64,000 nucleotides of DNA from Athripsodes cinereus (GCA_947579605.1 OX388317.1:15953384-16017383), one strand, 5' to 3'. Counted from the first letter of the stretch, positions 42,642-57,137 are shown. Notes: generated by a model from the sequence alone, not told the origin. Numbers and translations are program-made.

Positions 42642-45600
42642 CTGTAAAGGCATAGTCAACATTTCAAATTATGCTTATTCCCTGGGACAACCAAACTGTA
42701 TTTAACATTACTAATCAATAATTGCACAAATTGACACAGTGTCCCAATATAAACAAACTATTCAGCTTCAAACATTATTTGTAAGTTACATTAACTATCT
42801 GATTTTGTTTTGTGTTTTATATAACAATAATAATAATGGCTAAAGTTTCACAAGAACACAATATGGCAGCACAAGGTACGAATAGTTACCCACATTGAGA
42901 TGCAATATTCAAATTACTAAAATAGAAATTACAATAATATGCGTGCGGAAACATTTACTCGGATACATAACTTGTATCGGGTGTTCATGCTAGGGTGGGT
43001 GTGATTGTGACTAGATATTATAATTGTTACAACATGTAGCTGTAAGTCTGTATATTATATTGTGTGAAACAAATATATATCAGTCTGTCTAGTTCGGGTG
43101 ACGCACTGTCAGTGTCAGAGAACTTATGAAATTGTGCGTGTAACAAAGAAATATAAAGGAAAATTAAATAGTACATCAGTTAAAACAATGTATATATGTA
43201 CGACAATAATCATTATGAATATGTATAAAGGCATCACATATATTGTACACAACTAATGTAAAGAGGTAAACAAGAGCATCACCTGAACAGAGACGACGAG
43301 ATTGACGACAAAAATAAAGCGATCGCTTAAGCAGTAATAATCCAACACAAATAATAATAATAATACATAGTTAATGATAATAAACATAAATAATAATAAT
43401 AATATCGGCTACATGCAGAAAGAATAACACAGGAACATTGCAAATGAATAATAATTGTAATATTATTAATATAATGTAGAAAAATATAAGGGTACAAAAC
43501 AAACAACAAATCCTAAATGCAACACAAAGAAAATATTATTGAAAGAAATTATATTTAACACAGATTATGTTGTGGGTGTGCGGTTCAATAATAAAAATAT
43601 AATCAAAATGGTTAAAGTTCATTATTTCTTGTTAGATTTTAATATATTGCTACTGTAAAAAGTTGAGATCATAACTAACTAATATCCGATATAATGGCGG
43701 ATAATTTTTTTTTTGATTATCACCTTGAATGCTTTTCCCATTCATTTGGGTATTTTGTATAATCCTAAGAGAAGAATATTGATCTTTATTTATACATGAA
43801 GCTATGTTTTAGCCATGAGAATTATTATGTCCCATAATAATGAAAAAAGCACATGAAGTAAAAATGGCACATAATGTTAGTAAAAGCGATCTCTTATTAA
43901 GTAAAAAAATAATACCATATTGCATTGTTATATTACGTCAGTACGAAACACTTAGCAAATTTCTATTATTTTAACGTCATACTCACTTGTAAGGATGGCC
44001 TAATGAAAAATTTGTAATCATTATGAGAGACAAGATAATATTTGCAAAATACAACAATAAAATAACTCATTTGTATATTATGTGTAAAAAAATCATGTAA
44101 TTGTTATCCCACTGACAAATTATTTGGAACATGTCATTCAAAATAAATATTACACGTTGATACTGAAAAGTAATACAGATGTTTAGAAAAATCGTGAGAA
44201 GAGAAGATAATATGGAAAAATAAAAACCATTTCAGATTTAAAATTTATATTATAATTTTCATAATAATAATAATAAAAAACATAAGTTTTAATAATAAAA
44301 ACATATTTTTGAATCATCAAATAATAAAATGTACAATGGAGAAACTGAAAATTTGACAAATTTCATATTATCACTATTAGTAGTTGTATAGTATTACTAA
44401 ATATGTAACTATGAAAAAATTGATAAAACATTTTAAATAAAATTTAGTAAGTAATTGGAAGAACTAACTGTGTGTGAGACAATATATTGGAAATAATGCA
44501 TTAAATTATTTTGTTTTATTTTACATTTTTCAATAATAATTGGTTATTACAATATTATATAACAGATTTTACATTGAATATTTACAATGCAGAAATATTT
44601 CTTAACGTTTATTCAGTTTAGAAAACATAAAACCCAAATAATTGTTGTATGACTTTCTATATACAATGCTAGATTGATGTAATAATGAACAAGTATATTA
44701 TTAATGTATGTATTTATTAATATTTTAAATTTAATTCTTAAGACAATTATACAATAATTAAGACTCGATTAAAAATTTAATAAGTAATTGAATTTATATA
44801 TTTTAAAATTTATTCAGTGAATTAATTTCGTAATAATAATAATAAAATTTTGAATAAAGCATATTAAAATTACTGAGACAATTGAGAGTCTTGTACGCTG
44901 ATATAAAAATCCAAATGTTATGTATTTTTTTACATAAACTATAAATTTTATTTATACAACCTTACGTCCTAAATAAAAGATAATGTTTTCTTCCTGCAAC
45001 AATATAGACTAATGTTTTTTTTTTATCTAATAACATTCAAAAAGGAATGTAAAGAAAATGTATTGAAAAGGAATTTAATTAAATTCATCAGCATACAAGA
45101 GAGTCTCAGAAATATTTACATTATTTTTCTTATCTTCTAAAATGAAATAATTCAGGAAAGTATCAATATACTAAACATAGATAAAGATTCACAATAAATG
45201 CATCATTTTAATTATTCTCAATTGGTCATTATTAATGTAAGCATATTAATTACTGATGACAAAATAATACTCAATCTGAGTTTAGTAAAAAAAAAAGTAA
45301 TGACGCTTATATTTTTTCTTTTTACAGATTACTGTTAGAAAACAATAGTTAATAAGTATCTATTTAATAATGAGAATTAAAAGTGTAGAAGTTTATAAAT
45401 TTTATACACAGTAATATTACAACAAATAGTTAGCACTAATAATATTATAAATGGAATAAATACAGAACACGCTTTTTAGTTTCAATGTGATCTAATAAAT
45501 TGGCAATTTATACAATGATATATATATGCAATAAGTAAAGTTTGACACATTATACTTAAATCAATATTTGATAATTTTATCCATACGTATAATTATTTTA

Positions 45601-46890
45601 ATTCAAGACAAAAAGCTATTTAAGCACCATCAAAAATATTACATAACAACATTAATTTTTAAATTAATATTCATTTAAAGTTCAATTTTTCTCCAAGAAC
45701 AGTTAATTTCAAAATGAAATTTAAAGCATACACATAAATTAAACACTTTACGATTTGACATTTTGAATGCTAAATGTTTTTGAAATTATGAATTGGGCCT
45801 AATGTTTTTTCTCAATGAATTGAATACAAAGCAAAATATTATATTTAAATAAAATTGTTTTAAGAGTAAAGACATTGTTTCATAAAATAATAACTGAAAT
45901 GTACTGAAAATGCACATAAAACACTGTAATTTAGTGTTTTTCACAAATTTATTTTATTGAAATTATTATTTCACTGGCTTAATTTGAGGACATAATTTAG
46001 AACAGCAATGGTATTATTCATTTATACATTTCAATGATTACGTAATATACATAGTACAAGTAAATATTCATATAGAAGAAAGTCCATACATAGCACCATA
46101 TTGACAATATTTTTATTTTATTGACTTTCGTGTCAAAAAGGTAAAGACTATGAAACAATTAATAACACAAAGCTGTTTAATATATTTACTCAACGAGTCA
46201 AAGATCTTTTCACTGGAATAAAACCTACGAAATAGGTTATTAAATATTAATAAGCGAATTGCATAATGATGATCGTCAATTTGTGCAAATTTTATAATAA
46301 AAATTACTAGTCTAATAAATGTCTCACAATTTTTTATTACACTATTATATATATATATATCAACATTAAATTCACACTTTTATTCATTAAAAATTCATTA
46401 TTTAAATCCTATCTACTGAAAAAAAAAAATATTTCCACGACAAGATACATTTCCCCTGTGGTGACGGGATCAAGGGAATAGAAGATGAAAGGGATGATAT
46501 GAAAAAGGTATAAAAAATAAAAATCAAAAACAATGTAACTTTGTAACATACCACAATTTAATGTAAATTAGTAATAAATACAACATAAATGCAAGGCCGA
46601 TGCGACAAAAGCATCAAAATAATATAAATAATATTGTGTATCAAATAAATTGAAATTACAAATAATAATAAAAATCAAATTATATCATAATAACCTGTTT
46701 GGACTGCTTTGTGAATCTTGTTCATTTATTATTACAAATGTATGTAACATAACACAAACGTATAACACATATTATAACATAACATAACGTTAACACATGC
46801 CTACACATTTGGGTTGGTCCACACTCCAATACACTCTGCAGAATTATGAATACTACCTGAAGAAATGTATTTATTTATTTATTATTATTA

Positions 46891-47255
46891 CAGTCGATTC
46901 CGCTTAATTGGGACACATCGGGACTTGGGCATTTTGTCCCAATTAAGCGGCGGCCCCAATTAAGCGAATTTCACATATATAAAATAAATTTACCATATAA
47001 ATTACAAATATGTAATATAAACTTTTAAGAAAAAAAAGATCCTAATTAAAATGTGGGTACATACAATCAAATTCAATGCAAAAATGAGAATTATTTGTAA
47101 GTACATATTTTTTTTTGAGAATATGTGTACTTAACATAATATGTGCTGTGATCTTAAATTTGCTATCCCAATTAAACATATAAATTTACTATTGGTTTCT
47201 GTTCTTTGAGATTTGTCCCAAATAAGCGGCTGTCCCAATTAAGCGGAATCGACTG
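46891..47255. mobile_element. Pogo/Tc1-mariner-like MITE (365 bp)
   Basis: Terminal inverted repeats CAGTCGATTCCGCTTAATTG (left) and its complement (right) are perfect over about 25 bases and flanked by TA on both sides (46889-46890 and 47256-47257), the target duplication of Tc1/mariner transposases. Each end contains further copies of the CCCAATTAAGCGG motif (46950-46975, 47216-47246). No transposase ORF. Near-perfect ends suggest a fairly recent copy. Confidence 0.85.
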
Positions 47256-47555
47256 TATTTCTATCAAATATCCTCTACTGAGTTTCACTCTTTATTATGT
47301 CAATTATTGTAATAAAAGTGATGACTAAACATATCATTTTTGTTACTTCTATAAATTTGATAGCTTTAGGAATATTATTGCATCACTTTGTTTTTTGCCC
47401 CTTTTCACAGAAGTCACATTTAATTTATTTTTCATTTTCTTATTATGTATTCCTATATCTTTTTATATCGTAGGTAAATATGTATTTTAATTTTTTACCA
47501 AAGTATTTATTCTTCATTTATGTATTTATTCTATTACGTCATTAGTTTTTTTTCT

Positions 47556-47796
47556 CTTTCAAATGGTTGGATGGAGGACTTTCCTCTGCAACAAGTCCAG
47601 CATTTGACAAACACTGTTTGTATTATGTGCATTTTGTGTAAATATTGTACTTTTATTTGTTCTGTCAATAAAGTTTCTTTCAAATGGTTGGATGGAGGAC
47701 TTTCCTCTGCAACAAGTCCAGCATTTGACAAACACTGTTTGTATTATGTGCATTTTGTGTAAATATTGTACTTTTATTTGTTCTGTCAATAAAGTT
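47556..47796 (+). repeat. Tandem duplication of a 121-bp unit ending in AATAAA
   Basis: Units 47556-47676 and 47677-47796 look identical. Each contains TGGATGGAGGACTTTCCTCT and ends TCTGTCAATAAAGTT, which includes a poly(A) signal. This may be a duplicated 3' end of a retroelement or transcript. Reading frames across it repeat with the unit and are not genes. Confidence 0.8.
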
Positions 47797-50092
47797 ATGT
47801 TATTATTTTCATCATTTCACCCTTCAATGATTCTCTTGGCAGCACAGGCACCAAGCCAGCCATTATTGCATTTACGAAACAAAAGTTATTCATACATTTA
47901 TGTGTTATTGTAATTGTGTTGAATTCTATTCTATTTTATTTTCAAACGCCATTCAAAATGATGAGCATTGAGAATTTAAAAGATGCTTTGAATAAAACAA
48001 GAAACATTTGAACATAAGCTCATCTTCTGTAAAATTATTGATATATTTTGCATAGCTCTCTATTTAATTATCTGTCATGAATGTATAATAGATAAATGTA
48101 AAATTATTTGGAGAAAGTTTTCAAATAAAAACGATTAAATTATAGTAGATTAATATTTTTTTTATAATGCAAGAAATATTTTTGTATAGAAGATAGTATT
48201 CATGATTCCATTTCAAGTACCGAGTACGGAGTAAGCCAAATATGAAGCAAACAAATTATATTACAACAAAAAAATAACATATTAATAATAAAATATTATA
48301 ATATAGATAAATCTAACGGCAGAGGTACTATGGAAGATGTAATTTGTATCGTTATCAAAATCAGTATCTGGGGTGATAATAATAATATAATATTATCATC
48401 ATATTATTTGTTCCTTAACTACTTGTAGCTCTATATAACCATAACCCAATGTTACACAATAACTAGTATAATCATATTACATTTATTACAGATATTACAA
48501 AAATGACAAAAACAAAACAAAAATAATAATAAACAAATCAGGTAGACAATGATTTCCTTATGTTCATCTGGACAATTAATTATATCCTGACAATAACTTT
48601 AATAATAATTAAAACATTTAGTTTGGTTACAAATTAATTAACTAGTAATAATATTGCACAGTGTATGTATCATCAATCCATGACATTATTATTCAATATA
48701 TATATTATTATTATTTAATTGTAATCCTTCGCTGAACTCTCAGATTCATTCCAACATAATATTCAAACAACTATCTACGAAAGTCTGGCCAATGGTTATA
48801 GACAGTCTCGGTTTCCTCTCCTCAATGTTTGTTTATTAAATATAAATCCGTATTCCCTGCTAACTGAACACTTCATCTAAAAAGATATACTAACAAACAC
48901 TAATTTATTTACACAATGTGCAATGGAGTTTCGACAAACATTCTGTCATTGATCGAATTGAATCAAATGTTGCGGTTGGAAATTACATGGTTTCAGTCAA
49001 AACCTGATTGCGGGTAGTATAAATTAATATATTAGATTCAAGTATAGATTTTTGCCCCCAAATATTCTAAATAATGTTTAGAAACTACCAAAACACTACT
49101 ACCAACTCAATCAAAAATAATATCTGTAATTATTTATTTGGATTTTAACTTATGTTGCAATTAATATTTAATACTATTTAATATGATTTATCAGATTTAA
49201 TTTTTTTCAAGTAGAACTAAATACATATTTTCTTGTCAAAATTGAAATATCTCAAAATTTATTTCATCATCTCTATTGAATAATTAAAATCACTCATAAC
49301 CGAGCGTATATAGCCTCATGATACTAATAAATAAACATAAATATGTATTTGATATTCAAGTATGATAGAATTGCACTATTTTATTTTCGTTAGCAGTGTT
49401 TGTTTTTTTGTTTAGGAGAAGTGGATTGAGACCGAACTATATTCACCCTTTAGGCGTTAGCACCATTCCTATATATCACATTTGATTATAAACGTACCAT
49501 TCTAAATTTAGCTAATATTTAACAGATTGTAATAATCATTATGTAGATATATATTAAAATGTGTATATTAAATACCATACCATTAATAATTTTATATACT
49601 AGATTAGTCCTCATCATCAGAGTAATGACACTTGGCACAAAAATTGCACAACATCTCGCACAAGACACTCAATTTTTATATTATTCAACCAAAAAACAAG
49701 ACAGACATTATTTCATCTGAGTACTTTAAGATCACATGAACGATTTTTTGATTAAATTTAGAGGTTATGTACGAGGTATCGGGGAACTGATAGTTTAATT
49801 CAACAATGAAAAATCAATGTGTGATACTTTTTATAGATTATATTGATTATCAAAAGAATTGCACACATTCCTTTGGAACACTTGAATGTTCATAATATGC
49901 GATGGTAACGATTACCATAAATTTTACACAATATATGAACGCTTTGTCTAAATAAAGAAGAACATTACTGTTAATAATGCCTGCTTTCTTAAGTTGTAAT
50001 TTTATTAAACTGGTATCTGTTTGTTATAAATTCATATTATACTTTGAACTGCATACTATTACCATCTGTTGAAATTTTGTTTAAAAAATGAT

Positions 50093-50230
50093 AAATATAT
50101 TTATCTATTCATTCTTTACTGTACATTGATCACAATACATACAATTTTATATAAAAATGCATTCAAATAAGATATTATCAACAGAGGACAAATTTATCGC
50201 AGAGGTACGATATTTTCCAACTAATCCAAC
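50093..50230 (-). repeat. Retroelement tail family B, copy 2
   Basis: Shares ATTTATCGCAGAGGTACGAT, TTTTCCAACTAATCC and the TTTATCTATTCATTCTTTAC start with 28465-28608. Confidence 0.6.
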
Positions 50231-52302
50231 AGGAATAAAGAATATTGTGTGCAAAGTGCGAGATGTTGAATAATAATTAGTGTGGTGACAAAATGTTGCC
50301 ATAATGCAATATTATAATGATAATAACAACAACAGTTTGAAATAATGCCATTTATATTATATATATAAGACGACAAAATATTAATTATTATTATAAATTA
50401 AATAATATGTAGAATTACATATTACAATTAGGTACATTACATTAGATTTAGTAGAGATAAGGAGTGAAGATAACATTGTGTTCATGTTGTTGTAATGTAA
50501 GCAAATCTTAGCACAGCACAGCACATCACATAGAGATGAGTAGGTACAACATTACTTTATTACTAACCAGTGTAGACCATAGCATCTCTTAATATACCAT
50601 ATGTCAGAGGTACAATAATACTAAGAAAAATTGACATACGAAAATTAGTGTCGTAGTTCTCTTTATGCACTTTCTCATGAAATATTCACCTATGTTGAAA
50701 ACACATTATCTTTTGAGATAAAAAAATGATTTTTATTAAAGCAAACGACACTAATTTAAGTTCATATAATTTTCATTTCAAAAAAGTCAACAGTAATAAC
50801 TAATATCAATGACTCAAAATAATTTTGTATTATTAACAACATGTGAAGAGTAAATGCAATCATATTAAAAAAACTTTGCACGGCCATATTGCAAAATGAC
50901 ATTTCATGACATTGCGTAGTTTGACTCAGACATACAGCTATTGTATTATATAATATTTATCATAGTTTCTTTACATATTTAGTAGTCCCTAATGCTAACT
51001 AGAACGTAACATTATCATATCCTTACACATATCTTGTATTGTATCATTTTACTTGTGTGAACACAATCTTTCAGAGTAAATTATAAAGCTGCTCAACATA
51101 ATAAGAATACAACTATACAGAATAAGATCATACACACGCATGCACGCACATACCAAACACACAAACACTCTCACACAGACATTCTGAATGTAACGTAATC
51201 AATCATTGGATAGTGTTACATCATCTTATTGATATAATCATAATATATTAGAATTCGTGTAAAAAACAACACTAATAAAATTTTATAGATAAATAAAAAA
51301 AAGAAAACACAATAAATTTTCACTCTAAATATAAAAACAATCTCTGTAAATAGTTAGATTTGTATAAAAATCATTTTCATTGTTGTTGAGGGACATGCGC
51401 AATGCATTACTCGATTGTGGATTTGAGTATTACATCACGCATATCCAGTCCTTAATGAATATCTATTAGTAGACTTTCTTCCAAATGGAAGTTGTGATAA
51501 TCTTCTTATCGGAGATGAGTGCCAATGATATTCCACAATAAATATCACGAGCATGTCTCTCCTTTCACAGCGTGCGAGAAGCACCTCCACAGAGGGCCGC
51601 TCGTAATGAGATAAACAAATACATACATATTACAATAATTAAAATTACTTTTGAAATGCTGGTTCCCAAATATACGGCACACCTTATAAATCTTCCCTAC
51701 TTATTAATGTAAGAGTATCTAATTTGAAAATAATCATATTTTAAACCCAAGTCTTCATTTTAGGCACAAAAATTTTTATGTCACAGATTGAGAGCGCCAT
51801 CGTAAGAGAAAGCTCTGCCTCTGGACCCCACATAACAAAGATCAAATTTTCAACAATTAAATTTACGATGAAACATTACTCTAAATAACATTCTTTAACT
51901 ACAACAAATTCACAGCCTTACATTTGGAACTTCTTGGAAATTCCATCATACCCTTCAATATATATCACTTTCAATTCGGGAACCACCAATCAAAATTAAA
52001 ACCTCTTTCTGAAACACCACCTAAGGCCTTCCACCTTGCCGCAATGTTACCAGGAATACCTCGGGCAATATTCTATGACGAGCAATAACTAGAGAAATAA
52101 ATGCACTAATCGCCATTCCCCGAAGGAAAGCATAACAAATAATAAACAACAAACTATAAATATAACATAATATAAAGACTTGACAAGAGTATTAACATGT
52201 AAATACATTACAATGAGGGTGGCATAGAACATTGATATTGTATTCCTGGGGAGGGCGGCGGAGTGGAGGGGACGCTTAGAGGGTGAGAGGGGGGCGGGGC
52301 CA

Positions 52303-52580
52303 TCAGTCCAGAGTGTGGTGGAGAGGGGAAGCTAGGAGGGGGGGATCGAATTTGCGGGTGTCCGGGTTGTAGGCGGGATGCTTAAACTTGCAATGCGTGC
52401 GGAGATTGTCACTGCGCGTGTACGTTGCCCTACACAGCGGACATTCGAAGCGGCCGGGGAAATGTACATGGTAGTGGTTTCTGATGTGCGTCACCACCTT
52501 ACCGCACAGTTTGCAGCGATGGAGGTTGAGGGCGCCGGCCACACGCTCGAACGTCAGCCGCATGTGCCAACCCTTGGAGC
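52303..52580 (-). CDS. lola: lola-type alternative terminal exon with two C2H2 fingers (GC-rich)
   Basis: The exon starts at 52580 after a GTGTGTTGCAG acceptor, with GC finishing a split codon, then TCCAAGGGTTGGCACATGCGG. About 92 residues end with a stop at 52303. First finger: CKLCGKVVTHIRNHYHVH; second: CPLCRATYTRSDNLRTHCKFKH. The tail is PDTRKFDPPLLASPLHHTLD. The acceptor phase equals that of the exons at 42641 and 57137, so all three can follow the same donor at 59824. The exon and its flank (52240-52620) are far richer in G+C than the surrounding DNA. An ATG upstream in the same frame belongs to the intron and is not the start. Confidence 0.82.
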
Positions 52581-55500
52581 CTGCAACACACACACGTCAC
52601 ACCACGTTGCACATCACTACGCCACACACCACTCCCATCACACTCTCACATTCCCTTGCGCTCCGTATCAATTCCATCGCCCACTATTCACCACCCTGCA
52701 TCCAATACGGGACACTTGACTGTACAAATGCTACAAGTATAACACTACAATTACAGGTAAGTAAGTTGTGTAATGTACACATTACCAATATAGAATAGAG
52801 TTGAATTAATTATCGTGCTCGATGGAGTCGTCACGGGGGCAATGGAATATCAGAAATAGTACTTAGGAGCTAGTAATTGTATGTATATGATATATAAATA
52901 TTATATATAATGTATTCCCAAGTCATAAGGGATGTGATAAGACTAAATCTAAAGAGCTCTACAGGTTATTTAATACTGAAACAGGCTTTAAGCATTTCAC
53001 TGTATGTGTGAACTCAGCAACTAGATGGGAAAATAAATGTCTTTTCTGTATATGATGAACCTTACTATCAAAACAGATGATGATCCAATTCAAGTACTTG
53101 GAAAATAATAACTATCATAATAATTATTTAATACAAGTAACAATAAAAATATGCACTACAAAAAAGGCACATTTTCCATGTTCTCCATATAATATAATAT
53201 AGAATAGAATATAAATAGTAAAATTCCTAATGTATTTAGTAATAAACAGCGCTAAAGAATGTAATGTTTCCAAAGAACTTGTAATCATCCTCCAACATAA
53301 TATAACAAATAATAAGCTAATGAATTAATCAAAACAAGAGTAATCAATATGATTAATAATTAATAATAAAAACACAATTAAAATATAACAAGATCATGAT
53401 TAACTGAAGCAGAATATAGTATAATAATTCTCAAAAGCAGTTTCATACGCACGCGGTATGAAATAATAAAAACATAAGAAATAAATATAAATCTGTTTAG
53501 TATATGTATAAAGAGAGATAAATAAATAAAAAAATAAATATAGATAGACAGAAAGTGAAAGAAAAGATTTTTTTTATTTTATTTATTCGTATTAAAGAAA
53601 ATTAGAACAATAATGAAAACATGCATGAGGAAATGATAAAAAATACAATCTTAAAAATGATTTTATTATGTGTATAATTATTTGAAATAGTATCATATAT
53701 TTATACCTTCCTTTTTGTGAATAGTTCAGCCACTCCCTCAGTGATTTGTATATGGATATGATATACATTACATTTATTGTATTTATATATACAGATACAC
53801 CTTTCACACTTGTTATAAAAAATAAAGTAAAAATACTATATCGTTCCATTTATAACTATAATTATTATTAAAAAGCACTTGTGGTTGTTGTAGTAGTTGT
53901 TAACAGCATTGGGAAGGATTTGGGAAAGACGGGAAGATCAGGAATGCCACCTCAGAAATGTAATTAAAATATTTTTCCAACTAATTATAACAAAGTATAG
54001 TACAATACAAATAAAAACCCTTCACATTATAGAAGACAGTATAAGGAAACACCTATTTTATTAATATTTAAAGATAAAGAATCCAATCATATTTCAAATA
54101 AAGGAAAGATATTATACACATTTATGGAATTCAAAATTGCAAAACTGATAGAAATATTTAACAACAAAGAAAATATACTTACCTTAGTCAGATCAGAATG
54201 CAAAGACTTTAATTCTGCTTTTATTGTAAAATTATTAATATGAAATGAATAGAAATTTATACAGATTAATGCTTCGGAGCACTAACAAATATCCACCGTC
54301 CCAAGATTCTAACTCTTTCTCAGAAAAAGGAACTGTTACTGAATGTTTTAAGAAAGAAAATAGTCAAAGTTGAGGGAGAAGGGCACTAAATACAACATTA
54401 AAACAATAGAAAATCATATACAAAATAATTTTAATCAGAAATTATAATAAGGTAAATAAAAGTAGTAATGAAAGAGAAGGTATGCCTCTATAAAGGTACC
54501 TTAGTAGTAGAAAAATAAAGATAGATACAAAATTGTTTGCTGTCTTAAAGTAAGGAAACTAATATGTTGACATATTATAAAGATGCATGTTACAGTAAAA
54601 AGTAAATATTCACATTTTCATTTGCAACGAAACATAAATAGTCTACTCAAAACACTACACAAAAAACAACCAAGGGATAATTGTAGTGTTTTACCCGCCA
54701 TTTCACATTTGAAAATTACTTCATTTCACATGTGAAAAAATGGGTAATACAATAATCCCTAAATTATTTTTCCTAGTGATGTGTTGTGTGTTGCCAGTTT
54801 TACGTTAAAATTCATCTAAGTAGGAATACACTCCTGGTGAACATGTGAAATAAATGCAATTCTTCACCTTTTGCCTTTCAACTCTCCTCTCGGGAGATAG
54901 CATAGTATGGAAACAAACCTATTAGAGCAAATTTTTTGGTACCTAACACATTCAAGAGAATTGATTTTCTGCCATCAGTTTCATGACACGGTTATACTGT
55001 GAAGTGTGATATACAGAAAGAAAATAATCTGTGTTTATGTATAATCAAATAAGAGCAAGCAGCTTATTCATTTTGAAAAGGTTATAAACTTTAGTATCGG
55101 TATACAAAACTCTCATGTCATTAATCAATACTGGTCAAGGTAAATAAAAAATAAAACTAAAATGAACACAAAATATATATACCTAAATATACACTACATA
55201 ATCAAGACTTAGAAAAGGTAACCTTTGTTTCAGTAGTAAATATATAAAATTATAGTAAATCTTCCCTTAAAAATAAGCTACTTTAGTGTCGTAACCATCT
55301 AATAAATAAAACAAATCTTGCAAACTTCAAATAATGAATATTACAATAAATGTATTGATTAGAAGTTGGTAAGTATTAATTATTCATAATGAAAAGGCAC
55401 AATCCTTACAAAATATCACTCAATACTTTAAATAACTAATAAACTTTCATTTAAAATTCACTTTCAATAAGGCACACTGATTTCCACGGAGGAATTTTTC

Positions 55501-55684
55501 AAAAGCAAAGTGAAATACTAAAAATATTGGAAAAAATATGTAGACTATATTTTTTTGTGTTAGACAATAATTAAACCTAAAGTAATACCACTTGTAGCAT
55601 TATCAACTTATAATCTAATCAGGAACAGTAAAAACAAAATCAGTCTTATGTGTGTGAGATCTCTTCAACTAAAAATGTATTTTT

Positions 55685-55790
55685 GCAATGGGATTTGAAC
55701 CCAGTTTCCTAACTAAAATTGACAGACAAAACATTTTAACTTATCACAAAATGTCTTAACTAAATTCACAAGTACCTATAATCTTTCTAA
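55685..55790 (-). repeat. Possible decayed tRNA-derived SINE
   Basis: The minus strand has GGGTTCAAATCCCA (about 55688-55701), a good match to a polymerase III box B, preceded by AGTTAGGAAACT. A convincing box A is not seen, and no second copy is present in the window. Confidence 0.3.
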
Positions 55791-55999
55791 TATAGGTAAT
55801 TTTTTACACCAAATTCTTTGAAATTCTTATAGAATAGTTTGTAAAAGTTTTGTGGGTGAATTTATACAATACAGTTTGCATATGAAATAATATGATCAAT
55901 ATTAACATAAAATTGTTTTTTTTTTTATAAAATTTGGACATTTTTATAACCATCTCCACCATTTTGATCAAAATCCTGTAGGTTGACATCTGACATCTT

Positions 56000-56127
56000 A
56001 ATTTAGCGATGAGATATGCCACCCATTCTAATGTATTATCTTTTGTAAGCACAAAGAGGATAACTTGCATGTTGTAATATGTAGTTCGTCCATTGGCTAC
56101 CCCACTTGTGAAAAATGGCGTGATGGT
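56000..56127 (-). repeat. Interspersed repeat family A, copy in lola intron
   Basis: In reverse orientation: TTTAGCGATGAG, GCCACCCATTC, AACTTGCATGTT, GGCTACCCCACTTGTG and GGCGTGATGG. These match 27816-28043 in order, with divergence. Confidence 0.55.
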
Positions 56128-56790
56128 ATGAATGAATGATGAATGAACAAACATCATTAATATCATTCATACAGAAGAATGATATATTCCTTAAGAAAAA
56201 ACATCCGATTGAAAAATCTTGTAAGTATCTACTCCTGCAAATCATCTTCTCGATGGAAGCTCAGAAAATAAATTTGACATGCTAGTTGTCAAGTTATTTT
56301 TTTTATAAATGCTGTATTCGTAAGACAATATAAAAAGGAAATATAATGGGCATGCTATACAATATACATTTGGATTGCTTGAAAATACATTTTGATATAT
56401 GTCTTTTTACTAAATCAGTCTTGTTTACTCTTTATATATTAACTATAAATTAAACAAATTTAAAAATATTGGTCAAACATTTTAAAAATATTGGTTTCCA
56501 TGATAAATATTTGCCTATAAACAGTATCTTTTTGATAAATACGAATCATCTCTGAACATTCAAAGATTTATTAAAGTTAAGTATAAATAAATAAACTTGA
56601 AAACGATATTATAAAAAATGAAAACTTTGTATGATTTGATTTGAAACTAAGAATAAAATAAGTCAGAATAAACTTAATCAAATACAGAAAGAAAAATAAA
56701 TTTACCTAAAGCAAAACTGTAAAATATTACTGGCTATCTAAAATTAAATATTTGTTTGTAGAAAGTTTGGATGGAAAATGCTATGTATGG

Positions 56791-57137
56791 TTATTTCTGT
56801 TTGATCATAGAGGTAGCTAACTGGGTAAGAACATTTAATTTCTCATCTCTATGCTTCATCCTAACATGGCGCTTGAGATTGTCAGCTCTGGTCAATACGA
56901 GAGAACAAAATGGACATTTATGTCTATCAGGATTATGAGACTTCATATGTTTCTTCAAATTGGCTACAACTTTTCCACATAACTCGCACGTCTTCCAATC
57001 GATAAATGTGGTGCTGGTGTTAGATTTAGGACCTGGTTTATTGAAGGGCAGCTTCGGTTCATGAATATTGTCATAATTCACTATTCTCAAACCAAGATAT
57101 CCTAGAGGTTCGTGATTCTCGTCGGTTGTATTGTGCC
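56791..57137 (-). CDS. lola: lola-type alternative terminal exon with two C2H2 fingers (right-most)
   Basis: The exon starts at 57137 after the acceptor AATTTCCAG, with GG finishing a split codon, then CACAATACAACCGACGAGAA. The frame stays open to the stop at 56791, about 115 residues; there is no need for an initiator Met. First finger: CELCGKVVANLKKHMKSH; second: CPFCSLVLTRADNLKRHVRMKH. The N-terminal part (HNTTDENHEPLGYLG...) is not recognisable. This is the terminal exon nearest the shared exon (2.7 kb away) and shares its splice phase with the other two. It is probably chosen as an alternative to them. Confidence 0.83.

Larger units (their letters stand above)
42642..52302 (-). other. 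Intron and inter-exon DNA of the lola-type locus
   Basis: About 9.7 kb of AT-rich sequence with many ATT/AAT runs. It contains a pogo-like MITE (46891-47255), a 121-bp tandem duplication (47556-47796) and a retroelement tail (50093-50230). It must include the 3' untranslated region of the exon ending at 52303. I see no further zinc-finger exon, but short exons without fingers could be missed. Confidence 0.5.
52581..56790 (-). other. Intron and inter-exon DNA of the lola-type locus
   Basis: 4.2 kb of AT-rich DNA. It contains a copy of repeat family A (56000-56127) and a possible decayed SINE (55685-55790). No coding sequence I can support. Confidence 0.5.

Noticed and set aside
47520..47913. 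Several frames of 65-80 codons on both strands
   Set aside because: Created by the 121-bp tandem duplication; the peptide repeats with the DNA unit.
51420..51605. Minus-strand open frame of about 58 codons as another lola terminal exon
   Set aside because: No zinc finger, no convincing acceptor in the phase required by the shared exon.
52378..52798. Plus-strand frames of 104 and 113 codons
   Set aside because: Antisense to the GC-rich zinc-finger exon, where stop codons are rarer.
55804..56245. Minus-strand frames of 120 and 69 codons
   Set aside because: Overlap repeat family A and AT-rich intron; no domain signal and no splice signals fitting the lola phase.
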